Counted from the first letter of the stretch, positions 5,554 through 12,755 are shown. The stretch is DNA of 18,286 nt from an uncultured Oscillospiraceae bacterium (GCA_958436045.1 CAUBIP010000030.1:1-18286), one strand, 5' to 3'. Notes: generated by a model from the sequence alone, not told the origin. Numbers and translations are program-made.

Positions 5554-5979
5554 TCAGTCTACGACCGTGATACCCATGGAGCGGGCGGTGCCTGCGATCT
5601 GGCTCATAGCGGCCTCGATCGTAGCAGCCGTCAGGTCGGGCATTTTGCGCTCTGCGATCTCGCGGACCTGGGCGCTGGTGATGCTGGCGACCTTTTCCTT
5701 GTTGGGAACGCCGGAGCCCTTTTCCACACCGGCTGCCTTGAGAATCAGCAGGGGGGCCGGGGGCGTCTTCGTGATGAAGGAGAAGCTGCGGTCTGCATAT
5801 ACCGTGATAACGACCGGAATCTTGAAGCCGACCTGGTCCTTGGTACGTTCGTTGAATTCTTTGATAAACTGCGCGATATTGACACCGTGCTGGCCCAGAG
5901 CCGGGCCTACCGGGGGCGCTGCCGTTGCCTTTGCCGCCGGGATCTGGAGTTTAATATAACCAGTAACTTTCTGTGCCAT
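5554..5979 (-). CDS. rplK: 50S ribosomal protein L11
   Basis: L11 (141 residues, the standard length) binds the GTPase-associated region of 23S rRNA and takes part in factor function and, in organisms with RelA, the stringent response. It begins MAQKVTGYIKLQIPAAKATAAPP, with the proline-rich VGPALGQHGVNI that binds thiostrepton-type antibiotics together with rRNA. The C-terminal RNA-binding domain has KTPPAPLLILKAAG and a final helix ending ARSMGITVVD. AGGAGG lies 8 bases before the ATG. It follows nusG after 93 bases containing three small hairpins, and precedes rplA. Confidence 0.98.
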   Translation of the reverse strand: MAQKVTGYIKLQIPAAKATAAPPVGPALGQHGVNIAQFIKEFNERTKDQVGFKIPVVITVYADRSFSFITKTPPAPLLILKAAGVEKGSGVPNKEKVASITSAQVREIAERKMPDLTAATIEAAMSQIAGTARSMGITVVD

Positions 5980-6072
5980 GAAAAAGCACCTCCTGAATGA
6001 AATGTGGTAATACGCCGCAGCGTATTTCTGGCGGGGAATCGCTCCCCTCCCACGTTCTGATCGAAAGCGATC

Positions 6073-6597
6073 TTACTGAGAAACAACCTCGACCTGATCG
6101 AGCTCCAGCTCGACAGGCGTCTCGCGGCCGAACATGGAAACGACCACGCGAACCTTATTTTTGTCGATATCCAGTGCATCGACAACACCGACAAAGGACG
6201 TCAGCGGACCGTCCGTAATCATGACGGAATCGCCGACATCGTAGGCAACGACAACCTCGTGCTTGTCCACGCCCAGGCCCTCGACCTCTTCCGCCGTCAG
6301 CGGCGTCGGTTTCGTGCCGGAGCCGACAAAGCCAGTCACGCCGCGGACGTTCTTGATGATATACCAGCTCTCGTCGGTCATCACCATCTTCACCAGCACA
6401 TAGCCGGGGAAGACCTTGCGGTCGTACGTCTTCGGGCCGTTATCCGTGATCTCCGTGACAGTCTCCATCGGGATGGAGACGACGTGGATCAGGTCCTGCA
6501 GCTGCCGTGTCTCAATTGTCTTTTCGATTGTGGCCTTTACTGTGTTCTCATACCCGGAATAGGTGTGGACCACATACCACTTTGCACTTTCGGCCAT
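6073..6597 (-). CDS. nusG: Transcription termination/antitermination factor NusG
   Basis: NusG (174 residues) binds the RNA polymerase clamp and modulates pausing, termination and coupling to translation. The NGN domain covers about 1-110: KWYVVHTYSGYENTVKATIEK, the conserved KVFPGYVLVKM, and VRGVTGFVGSGTKPTPL. The KOW domain covers about 120-172, beginning VGDSVMITDGPLTSFVGVV. The gene is in the usual place after secE, six bases downstream of its stop, in the rpmG-secE-nusG-rplKA unit. Confidence 0.98.
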   Translation of the reverse strand: MAESAKWYVVHTYSGYENTVKATIEKTIETRQLQDLIHVVSIPMETVTEITDNGPKTYDRKVFPGYVLVKMVMTDESWYIIKNVRGVTGFVGSGTKPTPLTAEEVEGLGVDKHEVVVAYDVGDSVMITDGPLTSFVGVVDALDIDKNKVRVVVSMFGRETPVELELDQVEVVSQ

Positions 6598-6603
6598 AGG
6601 GCG

Positions 6604-6861
6604 TTACCCCTGCACCAGCGATACGATTCCCTTGACAGCCAAGCCGCCAACGGCATCGAGCACCCAAACACAGACACCAACGACAAGCACGCACAGCAGG
6701 ACTACCAGCGTGTTATTGACCATCTGCTTCGGCGTGGGGTACACGACCTTCTTCAGCTCGCTCTTGGTGTCCCGGAAAAACTTTCCGATCGCACCAAACT
6801 TGCGAACCCAAAAATTACCTTTTTTTGCGCCCTTTGCCGGAACCTTCTTTTCTTCTGCCAT
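6604..6861 (-). CDS. secE: Preprotein translocase subunit SecE
   Basis: SecE clamps the two halves of SecY in the protein-conducting channel. This is the short single-span form typical of Gram-positive bacteria (85 residues). It has a basic N-terminal stretch, the conserved amphipathic helix FFRDTKSELKKVVYPTPKQ that lies along the membrane, and one hydrophobic span ending near ALDAVGG-like residues (VLDAVGGLAVKG). I prefer the ATG at 6861 (MAEEKK) to the one at 6870, because the GGAAAGG Shine-Dalgarno directly abuts the earlier ATG but is 9 bases from the later one. It follows rpmG and precedes nusG. Confidence 0.95.
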   Translation of the reverse strand: MAEEKKVPAKGAKKGNFWVRKFGAIGKFFRDTKSELKKVVYPTPKQMVNNTLVVLLCVLVVGVCVWVLDAVGGLAVKGIVSLVQG

Positions 6862-6894
6862 TGCATTCATCCTTTCCGAGTCAGACGCAACTCA

Positions 6895-7044
6895 TCACTT
6901 CGTCTCAGTATGAACCGTGTGCTTTCTGCAGAATCTGCAGTACTTTTTCATTTCCAGACGATCCGGGTCGTTCTTCTTGTTCTTCATGGTGTTGTAGTTT
7001 CTCTGCTTGCACTCGGAACATCTCAACGTGATCTTTACTCGCAT
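6895..7044 (-). CDS. rpmG: 50S ribosomal protein L33 (zinc-binding form)
   Basis: This small gene encodes 49 residues, MRVKITLRCSECKQRNY through to HTVHTETK, the expected size for L33. Cysteines C9 and C12 and C36 and C39 form two CxxC pairs, so it is the zinc-binding C-plus type, not the zinc-free paralogue many Firmicutes also carry. AAGGAGG precedes the ATG at 7044 with normal spacing. It is the first gene of the rpmG-secE-nusG-rplK-rplA unit, its usual place in Firmicutes. Confidence 0.96.
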   Translation of the reverse strand: MRVKITLRCSECKQRNYNTMKNKKNDPDRLEMKKYCRFCRKHTVHTETK

Positions 7045-7176
7045 TTCGGCACCTCCTTAAAAATTTGCCTCCCTGTATTGCGCCGGCTATCAAAAATTTA
7101 GCGGCCCCAGTCTAGGCCGGGCCCTTCCGGCGCTGAAAAAGCGCGCAAAAAATCAGCCTTTTTCACAGGTAGAATT

Positions 7177-7205
7177 ATTCTATCACAAACGAAAGAGCGG
7201 GTCAA
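7177..7205 (-). promoter_or_regulatory. Promoter of the rpmG-secE-nusG operon
   Basis: The minus strand reads TTGACC (7205-7200), a 17-base spacer and TAGAAT (7182-7177), with TGA just before the -10. The leader to rpmG is about 125 bases, GC-rich in the middle, with GCGCCGG/CCGGCGC segments that could pair. An 8-bp AT-rich hairpin (7206-7225, TTCG loop on the plus strand) abuts the -35. Confidence 0.8.
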
Positions 7206-7240
7206 CAAAAATTTTCGAATTTTTGCAGTTTTTCTTGTGT

Positions 7241-7789
7241 TTATTTCTCTGCGCAAAAGGCTGGATGCAGCACCGGTGTCTGCGGCGTGGCGCAGCAGAC
7301 GGAGATCGTCAGCGCCCCCGCCGTCAAGGTTTGAAACCAGAGGTCCGACCCAGCCAGATACGCGGCAGGGCCGTCCAGAGTAAAGCGCCACTGATTGGGA
7401 AAGCCGATGACGCCGCGGCCTGTATATTTTCCATACGCCTCCTTCAAGGTCCAAAACCGCAGAAAAACCGCCGCAGGGTCCGGCGCAGCGCGGCACACGG
7501 CCAGTTCCTCCGGAGCTAGGCAGCGCTCCATCAGTCGGGGCCGGACGGGCCGGAGCGCTTCCGCATCCAGCCCCACCGGTGCATCCGCAATGGCGCACAG
7601 CGCCGCACCGCCGGTATGGGTGATCGACAGCCCATAGCCGGAGCCGTCAAAATACGGCTTACCCGACGCCGACCGGCAGACCGGCGGGGCCGCCTCGCCG
7701 AACAAATACGCAAAAGCCCGCCGGGCCAGCGCTCGAGCATCGGCCGATTGGCGCTGCGGCGTGGTCTCCATCTCAAAAATATGCAGCAT
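7241..7789 (-). CDS. 4'-phosphopantetheinyl transferase, Sfp/AcpT type
   Basis: The enzyme moves the phosphopantetheine arm of coenzyme A onto a serine of acyl, peptidyl or aryl carrier proteins. At 182 residues it is short for the Sfp type (about 220-230) but keeps both hallmark motifs: VGLDAEA (D75 and E77, magnesium ligands) and FWTLKEAYGKYTG (W113, K116, E117). Also present are SGKPYF near residue 42 and LSITHTGG near 54-61. The frame is open further upstream, but GGGGGAG precedes the ATG at 7789. No polyketide or peptide synthetase gene is nearby, so it may activate the fatty-acid acyl carrier protein or a distant pathway. It lies between a terminator and the ribosomal promoter and appears to stand alone. 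Confidence 0.88.
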   Translation of the reverse strand: MLHIFEMETTPQRQSADARALARRAFAYLFGEAAPPVCRSASGKPYFDGSGYGLSITHTGGAALCAIADAPVGLDAEALRPVRPRLMERCLAPEELAVCRAAPDPAAVFLRFWTLKEAYGKYTGRGVIGFPNQWRFTLDGPAAYLAGSDLWFQTLTAGALTISVCCATPQTPVLHPAFCAEK

Positions 7790-7857
7790 CGGCTGCTCCC
7801 CCTTCCGGTACCGGCCCGGTACACTGAATGCAGCTGCTATTTCAAGCAGCAGCAAAG

Positions 7858-7893
7858 AAAAAAGGCTGCCGCAGCGCACGGCAGCCTTTTTTT
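7858..7893 (-). terminator. Bidirectional intrinsic terminator after the zinc-ribbon gene
   Basis: The 8-bp perfect stem GGCTGCCG/CGGCAGCC (7864-7871 with 7879-7886) has a 7-base loop. It is flanked by six A on the left and seven T on the right, so both strands give a stem plus U-run. On the minus strand it ends the transcript of the gene at 7904-8182. Confidence 0.9.
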
Positions 7894-7903
7894 AATTCAT
7901 GAA

Positions 7904-8182
7904 TTAGCCCTGTGCCTTCATCTTTGCAAAGCATTCGCTGCAGTAGACAGCACGGTCCGTCTTCGGCTCGAAGGGGACGCGCGCTTCGCCGCCACATGCC
8001 GCGCAGGTAGCCGTAAAGTATTCCCGGGGGCCGCGCGCTGCATTCTTGCGGGCGCCGCGGCAAGCCTTGCAGCGCTGGGGCTCATTCTGGAAGCCGCGCT
8101 CTGCGTAGAATTCCTGCTCGCCTGCGGAGAAAACAAATTCCGCACCGCATTCTTTGCATACTAAAGTCTTGTCTTCGTACAT
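7904..8182 (-). CDS. Small zinc-ribbon protein with four CxxC knuckles
   Basis: This 92-residue protein of unknown function is common in Clostridia. It has four CxxC pairs: C9/C12, C38/C41, C60/C63 and C81/C84. The first half (YEDKTLVCKECGAEFVFSA, EQEFYAERGFQNEPQRC) matches the probable zinc-ribbon family (zf-trcl, PF13451). The second half, CAACGGEARVPFEP followed by VYCSEC, matches the CxxC-CxxC motif often appended to it. The ATG at 8182 follows AGAGAGG. It is a single-gene unit with a very strong promoter, an approximately 195-base leader and a terminator, suggesting high and perhaps regulated expression. Binding of RNA or a translation role is possible but not shown by the sequence. Confidence 0.88.
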   Translation of the reverse strand: MYEDKTLVCKECGAEFVFSAGEQEFYAERGFQNEPQRCKACRGARKNAARGPREYFTATCAACGGEARVPFEPKTDRAVYCSECFAKMKAQG

Positions 8183-8377
8183 GATGTTACCTCTCTTTTG
8201 GTAAATTGAATTGACCCCGGCGAAATGCCCCGACAAATACTTTGTTGGTTTGTAACACAGGGAGATCTATTGCGAACGGGCATTTCCCGTATACGCCAAG
8301 CAGGCCGGCGGCAAGCATGCGCCGCCCGCCGGAAGGGATGAAAGTAGCAGGTCGTCAGGTCGTATGCTATTTCATTC
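8183..8377 (-). promoter_or_regulatory. Long structured 5' leader of the zinc-ribbon gene
   Basis: About 195 bases separate the predicted start site from the ATG. They include a GC-rich hairpin (8305-8332), a small hairpin ACGGG/CCCGT (8276-8280 with 8286-8290), and a competing long-range stem GAAAUGCCC (8286-8278) with GGGCAUUUC (8230-8222). The long-range stem uses bases of the small hairpin, so the two folds exclude each other. I do not recognise it as a known riboswitch. Confidence 0.5.
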
Positions 8378-8383
8378 GAGTGT

Positions 8384-8412
8384 AGTATAACAGTTTGTGG
8401 TTAATTTGTCAA
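8384..8412 (-). promoter_or_regulatory. Strong promoter of the zinc-ribbon gene
   Basis: The minus strand has consensus TTGACA (8412-8407), a 17-base AT-rich spacer and TATACT (8389-8384). The rest of 8413-8498, up to the ruvB stop, is AT-rich and shows no gene and no clear terminator hairpin. Confidence 0.88.
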
Positions 8413-8498
8413 TATTAAATAATTCCGTTTTTCCGCTTTTGTGCTTTTTCGACAATTTTTAAAGATTCTTTTACGGCAGTTTGCTGAGAAAGCCTCGT

Positions 8499-9536
8499 TC
8501 AAAAGCGCATTTGTTCGCCCCGCGGGTCCGGAATGCCTAGATGTTCATAGGCAAGCTGCGTCACACAGCGGCCCCGGGGCGTGCGGGTCAGGAAGCCGAT
8601 CTGCAGCAGATACGGCTCGTAGACATCCTCCAGGGTCACAGCTTCCTCGCCGATGGTCGCCGCCAGGGTCTCCAGCCCTACGGGGCCGCCGTTGTAGTTG
8701 CGGATGATCGCCGTGAGCATCCGCCGGTCCGTGGCGTCCAGGCCCAGGGCGTCGACCTCCAGCCGGGAGAGGGCATGATCCGCTGCCTCGCGGGTGATGA
8801 CATTGTCATAATAGATCTGGGCAAAATCCCGCACCCGGCGCAGCATCCGGTTAGCGATCCGAGGCGTGCCCCGGCTCCGGGCTGCGATCTCCCGGGCGCC
8901 GTCCGGGTCGATCTCCATGCCAAGCAGCGTGGCAGAGCGGGTCACGATGCGGCTAAGCTCCTCCGGCGTATACAGCTCCAGCCGCAGCGAGACGCCAAAC
9001 CGGTCCCGCAGGGGGCTGGAGAGCTGGCCCGCCCGGGTCGTCGCGCCGATCAGTGTGAACCGAGGCAGCTCCAGGCGAATCGAATTGGCGGAGGGGCCCT
9101 TGCCAACGATGATATCGATGGCAAAATCCTCCATGGCCGGGTACAGGATTTCCTCTATGGAGCGGTCAAGCCGGTGGATCTCATCGATAAACAGGATGTC
9201 CCCGGGCTGTAAATTCGTCAGCAGTGCGGCCAGATCACCGGTTTTTGCGATGGCCGGGCCAGAGGTGATGCGGATATTGACACCCATCTCGTTGGCAATG
9301 ACGCCTGCCAGCGTCGTCTTGCCCAGGCCCGGCGGGCCGTAGAGCAGGACATGGTCCAGTGGCTCGCTGCGGCGCTTAGCCGCTTCGATATAGACCCGCA
9401 GGTTCTCCTTCGCCTTCTCCTGACCGGTATAATCGTCCAGCCGCTTGGGGCGCAGGGAGACCTCCCCCTCATCCAGCGCGGTCAGGCTCGTCGTCACCAA
9501 CGGCTCTTCATAGGCTTGTGTAAAATCTATGCTCAT
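8499..9536 (-). CDS. ruvB: Holliday junction branch migration ATPase RuvB
   Basis: RuvB forms hexameric AAA+ rings that, guided by RuvA, drive branch migration of Holliday junctions in recombinational repair. The protein is 345 residues, full length. It has LRPKRLDDYTGQ near the N-terminus, Walker A GPPGLGKT (67-74), Walker B FIDEIHRL (116-123), sensor-1 GATTRAGQLSSPLRDRFG with the arginine finger, and the C-terminal winged helix ending near TPRGRCVTQLAYEHLG. It is the last gene of ruvC-ruvA-ruvB, starting 25 bases after the ruvA stop. A GAAGGAGACGG-type ribosome binding site precedes the ATG. Confidence 0.98.
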   Translation of the reverse strand: MSIDFTQAYEEPLVTTSLTALDEGEVSLRPKRLDDYTGQEKAKENLRVYIEAAKRRSEPLDHVLLYGPPGLGKTTLAGVIANEMGVNIRITSGPAIAKTGDLAALLTNLQPGDILFIDEIHRLDRSIEEILYPAMEDFAIDIIVGKGPSANSIRLELPRFTLIGATTRAGQLSSPLRDRFGVSLRLELYTPEELSRIVTRSATLLGMEIDPDGAREIAARSRGTPRIANRMLRRVRDFAQIYYDNVITREAADHALSRLEVDALGLDATDRRMLTAIIRNYNGGPVGLETLAATIGEEAVTLEDVYEPYLLQIGFLTRTPRGRCVTQLAYEHLGIPDPRGEQMRF

Positions 9537-9561
9537 TCGTCCGTCTCCTTCGGGTCTGCCG

Positions 9562-10170
9562 TTATGCCTGGCTCACCATAGCACGCAGGCAGCGGCGCAC
9601 GGTCTCTTCCACCGGCAGCTCCTGGGCCGGAATGCCCTTCATGACGGCGGAGATCTCGCTGGCGGTGTAGCCCAGCTCCGCCAGCGCCGCGCTGGCCAGT
9701 GCGACTTTATTGCCCGTCTCCGGCGCCGGAGCGGCGGCCGCACCGACGGAGATCACGCCGCCCTCGGTCAGCCCGCCCAGCTTGTCCTTCAGCTCCAAGA
9801 TCATCCGCTGCGCCATTTTTTTGCCGACGCCCGGCGCCTGCTGGAGCGTCTTGTCATCCCCGGTCATGACAGCCAGGGTGAAGCTCTCCGGCGATGTGAC
9901 AGACAGCACCGCCAGCGCCGCCTTGGGCCCAATGCCGCCAACAGACAGCAGCAGCTCGAAGCAGTGCCTTTCCTCCCGGGTGGAAAAGCCGTAAAGATCA
10001 AAGGCATCCTCCCGGATATTGCAATGGGTATACAGCTTGGCCGTCTGGCCGATCTTCAGCTGCGATATGGTATACGATGTCGTGTAGCAGGCGTATCCGA
10101 CGCCGCCGCAGTCGACGACGGCCAGGTTCTGCTCCAGCATCGCAATCTTTCCGTTCAAATAATAAAACAT
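9562..10170 (-). CDS. ruvA: Holliday junction branch migration protein RuvA
   Basis: RuvA binds four-way junctions as a tetramer and loads RuvB. The protein is 202 residues, normal for the family. The N-terminal OB fold begins MFYYLNGKIAMLEQNLAVVDCGGVGY. Helix-hairpin-helix motifs follow: ELLLSVGGIGPKAALAVLS and LQQAPGVGKKMAQRMILELKDK. The C-terminal RuvB-binding domain (about 155-200) follows an alanine-rich linker. GGGGAG lies 6 bases before the ATG at 10170; the open frame extends further upstream but only across the end of ruvC. It starts 13 bases after the ruvC stop. Confidence 0.98.
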   Translation of the reverse strand: MFYYLNGKIAMLEQNLAVVDCGGVGYACYTTSYTISQLKIGQTAKLYTHCNIREDAFDLYGFSTREERHCFELLLSVGGIGPKAALAVLSVTSPESFTLAVMTGDDKTLQQAPGVGKKMAQRMILELKDKLGGLTEGGVISVGAAAAPAPETGNKVALASAALAELGYTASEISAVMKGIPAQELPVEETVRRCLRAMVSQA

Positions 10171-10183
10171 GCCCGCTCCCCTT

Positions 10184-10672
10184 TTATTGCTGCGGCAGCC
10201 GCGAGGTACTGCTCCTCGCGTGGCACAGCGCAATGGCGATGGCGTCCGCCGCGTCATCCGGCCGGGCGACCTGCTGCATATGCAAAAGCCGCCGCGTCAT
10301 ATCCATCACCTGGCGCTTTTCCGCCTTGCCGTAGCCGACGACGGCCTGCTTGACCTGCATCGGCGTATACTCAAACAGTGGGATCCCCGACTGGGCGATG
10401 GCAAGCAGGATCACGCCGCGGCCATGGCTGACGCCGATACCTGTTGTGATATTATGCCCCCAGAACAGCTCCTCGACCGCGACAGCGTCCGGCACGGTGA
10501 CCTCCAGCAGCCGGACCATATCCTGGTACAGGACATCCAGCCGCTGGGCAAACGGCAGCTCCTTATCCGTCGTAATGACGCCGTATTGCAGCAGCCCGTA
10601 TTGGCCCCGCTCCGCGCGGAGGAGGCCGAAGCCCGTGGTCGCGTACCCCGGGTCGATCCCTAAAACCTTCAT
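10184..10672 (-). CDS. ruvC: Holliday junction resolvase RuvC
   Basis: RuvC is the endonuclease that cuts Holliday junctions symmetrically. The protein is 162 residues and all four acidic catalytic positions are present: D7 in LGIDPG, E67 in AVEELF, and D140 and D143 in RPDDAADA. The ATG at 10672 overlaps the stop of the upstream CHR-family gene by 4 bp (ATGA), so resolvase translation is coupled to a membrane transporter gene. An in-frame ATG eight codons... (MEYGGR) upstream lies inside that gene and is less likely, since family members begin MKVLGIDPG or similar. Confidence 0.97.
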   Translation of the reverse strand: MKVLGIDPGYATTGFGLLRAERGQYGLLQYGVITTDKELPFAQRLDVLYQDMVRLLEVTVPDAVAVEELFWGHNITTGIGVSHGRGVILLAIAQSGIPLFEYTPMQVKQAVVGYGKAEKRQVMDMTRRLLHMQQVARPDDAADAIAIALCHARSSTSRLPQQ

Positions 10673-11220
10673 GCGCCCCCCATATTCCATACGATCCCGG
10701 CGATTGCCCCAAGGGCCAGCAGCACCACCGGCGGCAGCTTCTTCAGGCAGAGATTTGCCGCCAACAGCACGACAAACAGCGCCGCCGCCAGCCAACTGAC
10801 TGCCCACAGGCCCCTGGGAAACAGCGCCGCCTGAACGACCGCCCAACCGGCCGCCGCCACAAGCCCGACCGACACCGGCCGCAGCACCTGCAGCGCGCCG
10901 CGCATCGTGCGGCTCTCCTGATACCGTGCCAGCAGCGACGCCAGCAGCAGCATACAGAGGATCGACGGCAGGACGAGCCCAAACGTCGCAATGCATGCCC
11001 CGGGCACACCGGCCGTCTTCATGCCGCAATACGTCGCCATATTGACGCCGATGGGCCCCGGCGTTGCTTCAGAGACCGCCAGCATATTCGTCAGCTCCGC
11101 CTGGGTGAACCACCCATAGCGCGCCGCCATATTAGATAGGAACGGCAGCGTCGCCAGGCCACCGCCAAAGGCGAACAGGCCGGTCTGAAAAAATTCCCAA
11201 AATAAGTACAGATAAATCAT
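10669..11220 (-). CDS. Chromate-transporter-family (CHR) half protein, second of pair
   Basis: This 183-residue membrane protein is one half of a split CHR transporter. Full-length ChrA has two such halves in one chain; short-chain pairs act together. It shows about six hydrophobic segments and the family motifs FAFGGGLATLPFL, GWFTQAELTNMLAVSEATPGPIGVNMATYCG and GVPGACIATFGLVLPS. It starts at an ATG that overlaps the stop of the first half by 4 bp. True substrate is uncertain: CHR proteins export chromate in some bacteria, but most homologues in anaerobes are untested. The C-terminus overlaps ruvC. Confidence 0.9.
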   Translation of the reverse strand: MIYLYLFWEFFQTGLFAFGGGLATLPFLSNMAARYGWFTQAELTNMLAVSEATPGPIGVNMATYCGMKTAGVPGACIATFGLVLPSILCMLLLASLLARYQESRTMRGALQVLRPVSVGLVAAAGWAVVQAALFPRGLWAVSWLAAALFVVLLAANLCLKKLPPVVLLALGAIAGIVWNMGGA

Positions 11221-11744
11221 ACGCGCCTCCGGATCCGCGGCAGCAGCAGCCCCAATCCCAACGCGCCCAGCGTCACGATGGCCGGCGAGACGCCCAGCAG
11301 CGACAGCGCCAGCGCGCCGACACACAGTCCATTGGCGCCAGCCCCACGGACACCCTGGCGATACAGCTGCCAGATGGCTGCCACGACCAGCGCCGCCACC
11401 GCCACCCGCACACCGGCAAAGGCATTCACGACCAGCGGCAGCGTGTCAATCCGCAGCAGGATCCCGGCAAGGAGGCTGATGATCCCCAGCGACGGCAGGA
11501 CGACGCCCATCGTCGCCACGCAGCCGCCCCAGACGCCCTTGCGCTGGTAGCCGACATACGTCGCTGCATTAACTGCGATGGCCCCGGGCGTACACTGGCT
11601 CAGGGCGAAGCAGTCCAGCAGCGCCTCCTGCGTAATCCAGCCGCGCTTTTCCACGACTTCTCGCTGCAGCAGCGGCAGCATCACATAGCCGCCGCCGAAC
11701 ATCAGAAAGCCGATCCGGAAAAAGACCCAAAACAGCTCCGCCAT
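11217..11744 (-). CDS. Chromate-transporter-family (CHR) half protein, first of pair
   Basis: This 175-residue partner of the downstream half protein has the same motifs in its own version: MFGGGYVMLPLLQREVVE, GWITQEALLDCFALSQCTPGAIAVNAATYVGY and GVWGGCVATMGVVLPSLG. It has about five to six membrane segments and ends in a basic RIRRRV tail. The ATG at 11744 is preferred to an upstream in-frame start because GAGGGGA lies just before it. It begins 10 bases after the stop of the small membrane protein gene. The two halves share the fold but differ clearly in sequence, so they probably form an antiparallel or paired unit and are not a recent duplication. Confidence 0.9.
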   Translation of the reverse strand: MAELFWVFFRIGFLMFGGGYVMLPLLQREVVEKRGWITQEALLDCFALSQCTPGAIAVNAATYVGYQRKGVWGGCVATMGVVLPSLGIISLLAGILLRIDTLPLVVNAFAGVRVAVAALVVAAIWQLYRQGVRGAGANGLCVGALALSLLGVSPAIVTLGALGLGLLLPRIRRRV

Positions 11745-11754
11745 GACAGTCCCC

Positions 11755-11937
11755 TCAGCCGCGCATGATCCAGTAGTAATAGCCAATTACGCCGATAATC
11801 ACCAGCGCAGCCAGCACCCCGGCAAAGACACGATGCCAGACTGGGCGCTCTGCCATCGGCGCTTGCTCCGGCTCCTGCGGTGACTCCAGTTCCGTCGCCT
11901 GGGCCGTATCTTCTAATTTCATTTCTTTTTCATCCAT
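11755..11937 (-). CDS. Small single-span membrane protein, function unknown
   Basis: This 60-residue protein has an acidic N-terminal half rich in glutamate, glutamine and proline (residues 1-30). One hydrophobic span follows, VFAGVLAALVIIGVIGYYYW (about 37-56), with a short basic end MRG. GAGGTGTGATCT precedes the ATG. It is first in the run leading to the two CHR-family genes and ruvCAB. A weak extended -10 promoter (TGG then TATCAT at 11962-11957) lies just before it. I do not recognise the family; it could be a small partner of the transporter, but nothing in the sequence proves that. Confidence 0.65.
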   Translation of the reverse strand: MDEKEMKLEDTAQATELESPQEPEQAPMAERPVWHRVFAGVLAALVIIGVIGYYYWIMRG

Positions 11938-12071
11938 AGATCACACCTCGGCTTTCATGATACCATATTTTTTCCGTCTTGAACAGTCTCTAGGCGAAAA
12001 TTTCCCAGCGGCCCGGGCAGGACGCCGGATAATTCCTCCTAGCGCGTGCATACTAGGGGCGAGGTGATTCC

Positions 12072-12755
12072 ATGCTGATCTCGTACATGCGCACGGTGAT
12101 TCTATATCTTCTGCTGATCCTTGTCGTCCGGGTCATGGGCAAGCGCCAGATTGGGCAGATGGAGCCGACGGAATTTGTCGTCACGATGCTGCTGGCCAAT
12201 CTGGCCGCCGTACCGATGCAGGACAATGGCATTCCCCTGGCCTCCGGCCTTGTCCCCATGCTGACCGTGCTGGGCATTTCGCTAATCCTCTCCGTGCTGG
12301 CTTACCAGAGCATCCGTATGCGGCGTCTGCTCTGCGGTAAGCCGGTCATCCTCGTCGAAAACGGGACGATCTGCCAGCGGAATCTGGCCCGGACGCGGAT
12401 CCATCTGGACGAACTGACCGAGCATCTGCGGGAGCAGGGCATTCTGGACCTAACGACCGTCAAATACGCGATCTTAGAGACCAACGGTCTGATTTCCACC
12501 TTTTTGTACCCCAAGGACGCCCCCGCCACAGCAAAGGACGCCGGGATCACCGTCAAGGATGCATTTTTGCCCTATACGCTGATCTCTGACGGACATCTGC
12601 TGCCGCAGAACCTGCATCTGGCGGGCTATAACCACCACTGGCTGCGCCGTCAGCTGGAAAAACGCAATCTGCAGCCCCGCCAGGTCCTGCTGATGACCGT
12701 CGACGGTGCGGGAAAGATCTATCTTGCCCGGAAGGAGGAGAATACACCCTCATGA
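12072..12755 (+). CDS. DUF421/YetF-family membrane protein
   Basis: This 227-residue protein has three N-terminal membrane segments (about 8-24, 34-50 and 58-80), including VVRVMGKRQIGQMEPTEFV, the family signature. The cytoplasmic domains that follow contain PVILVENGTI, LDELTEHLREQGILDLTTVKYAILETNG and LRRQLEKRN. Related Bacillus proteins (YetF, YdfS, YdfR) have been tied to spore or cell-surface functions, but the biochemical role is unknown. GAGGTGA precedes the ATG. The stop overlaps the DUF4363 start by 4 bp; this pairing is common in Clostridia. Confidence 0.92.
   Translation: MLISYMRTVILYLLLILVVRVMGKRQIGQMEPTEFVVTMLLANLAAVPMQDNGIPLASGLVPMLTVLGISLILSVLAYQSIRMRRLLCGKPVILVENGTICQRNLARTRIHLDELTEHLREQGILDLTTVKYAILETNGLISTFLYPKDAPATAKDAGITVKDAFLPYTLISDGHLLPQNLHLAGYNHHWLRRQLEKRNLQPRQVLLMTVDGAGKIYLARKEENTPS

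Noticed and set aside
6259..7101. 280-codon plus-strand frame over nusG, secE and rpmG
   Set aside because: It runs antisense to three well-supported genes and their promoter region.
7044..7240. Possible tRNA gene near rpmG/secE, as in some Firmicutes
   Set aside because: No cloverleaf-like arrangement or tRNA T-loop motif was seen; the region is promoter and leader only.
9529..10353. Plus-strand frame opposite ruvA
   Set aside because: Antisense shadow of a complete RuvA/RuvC region.
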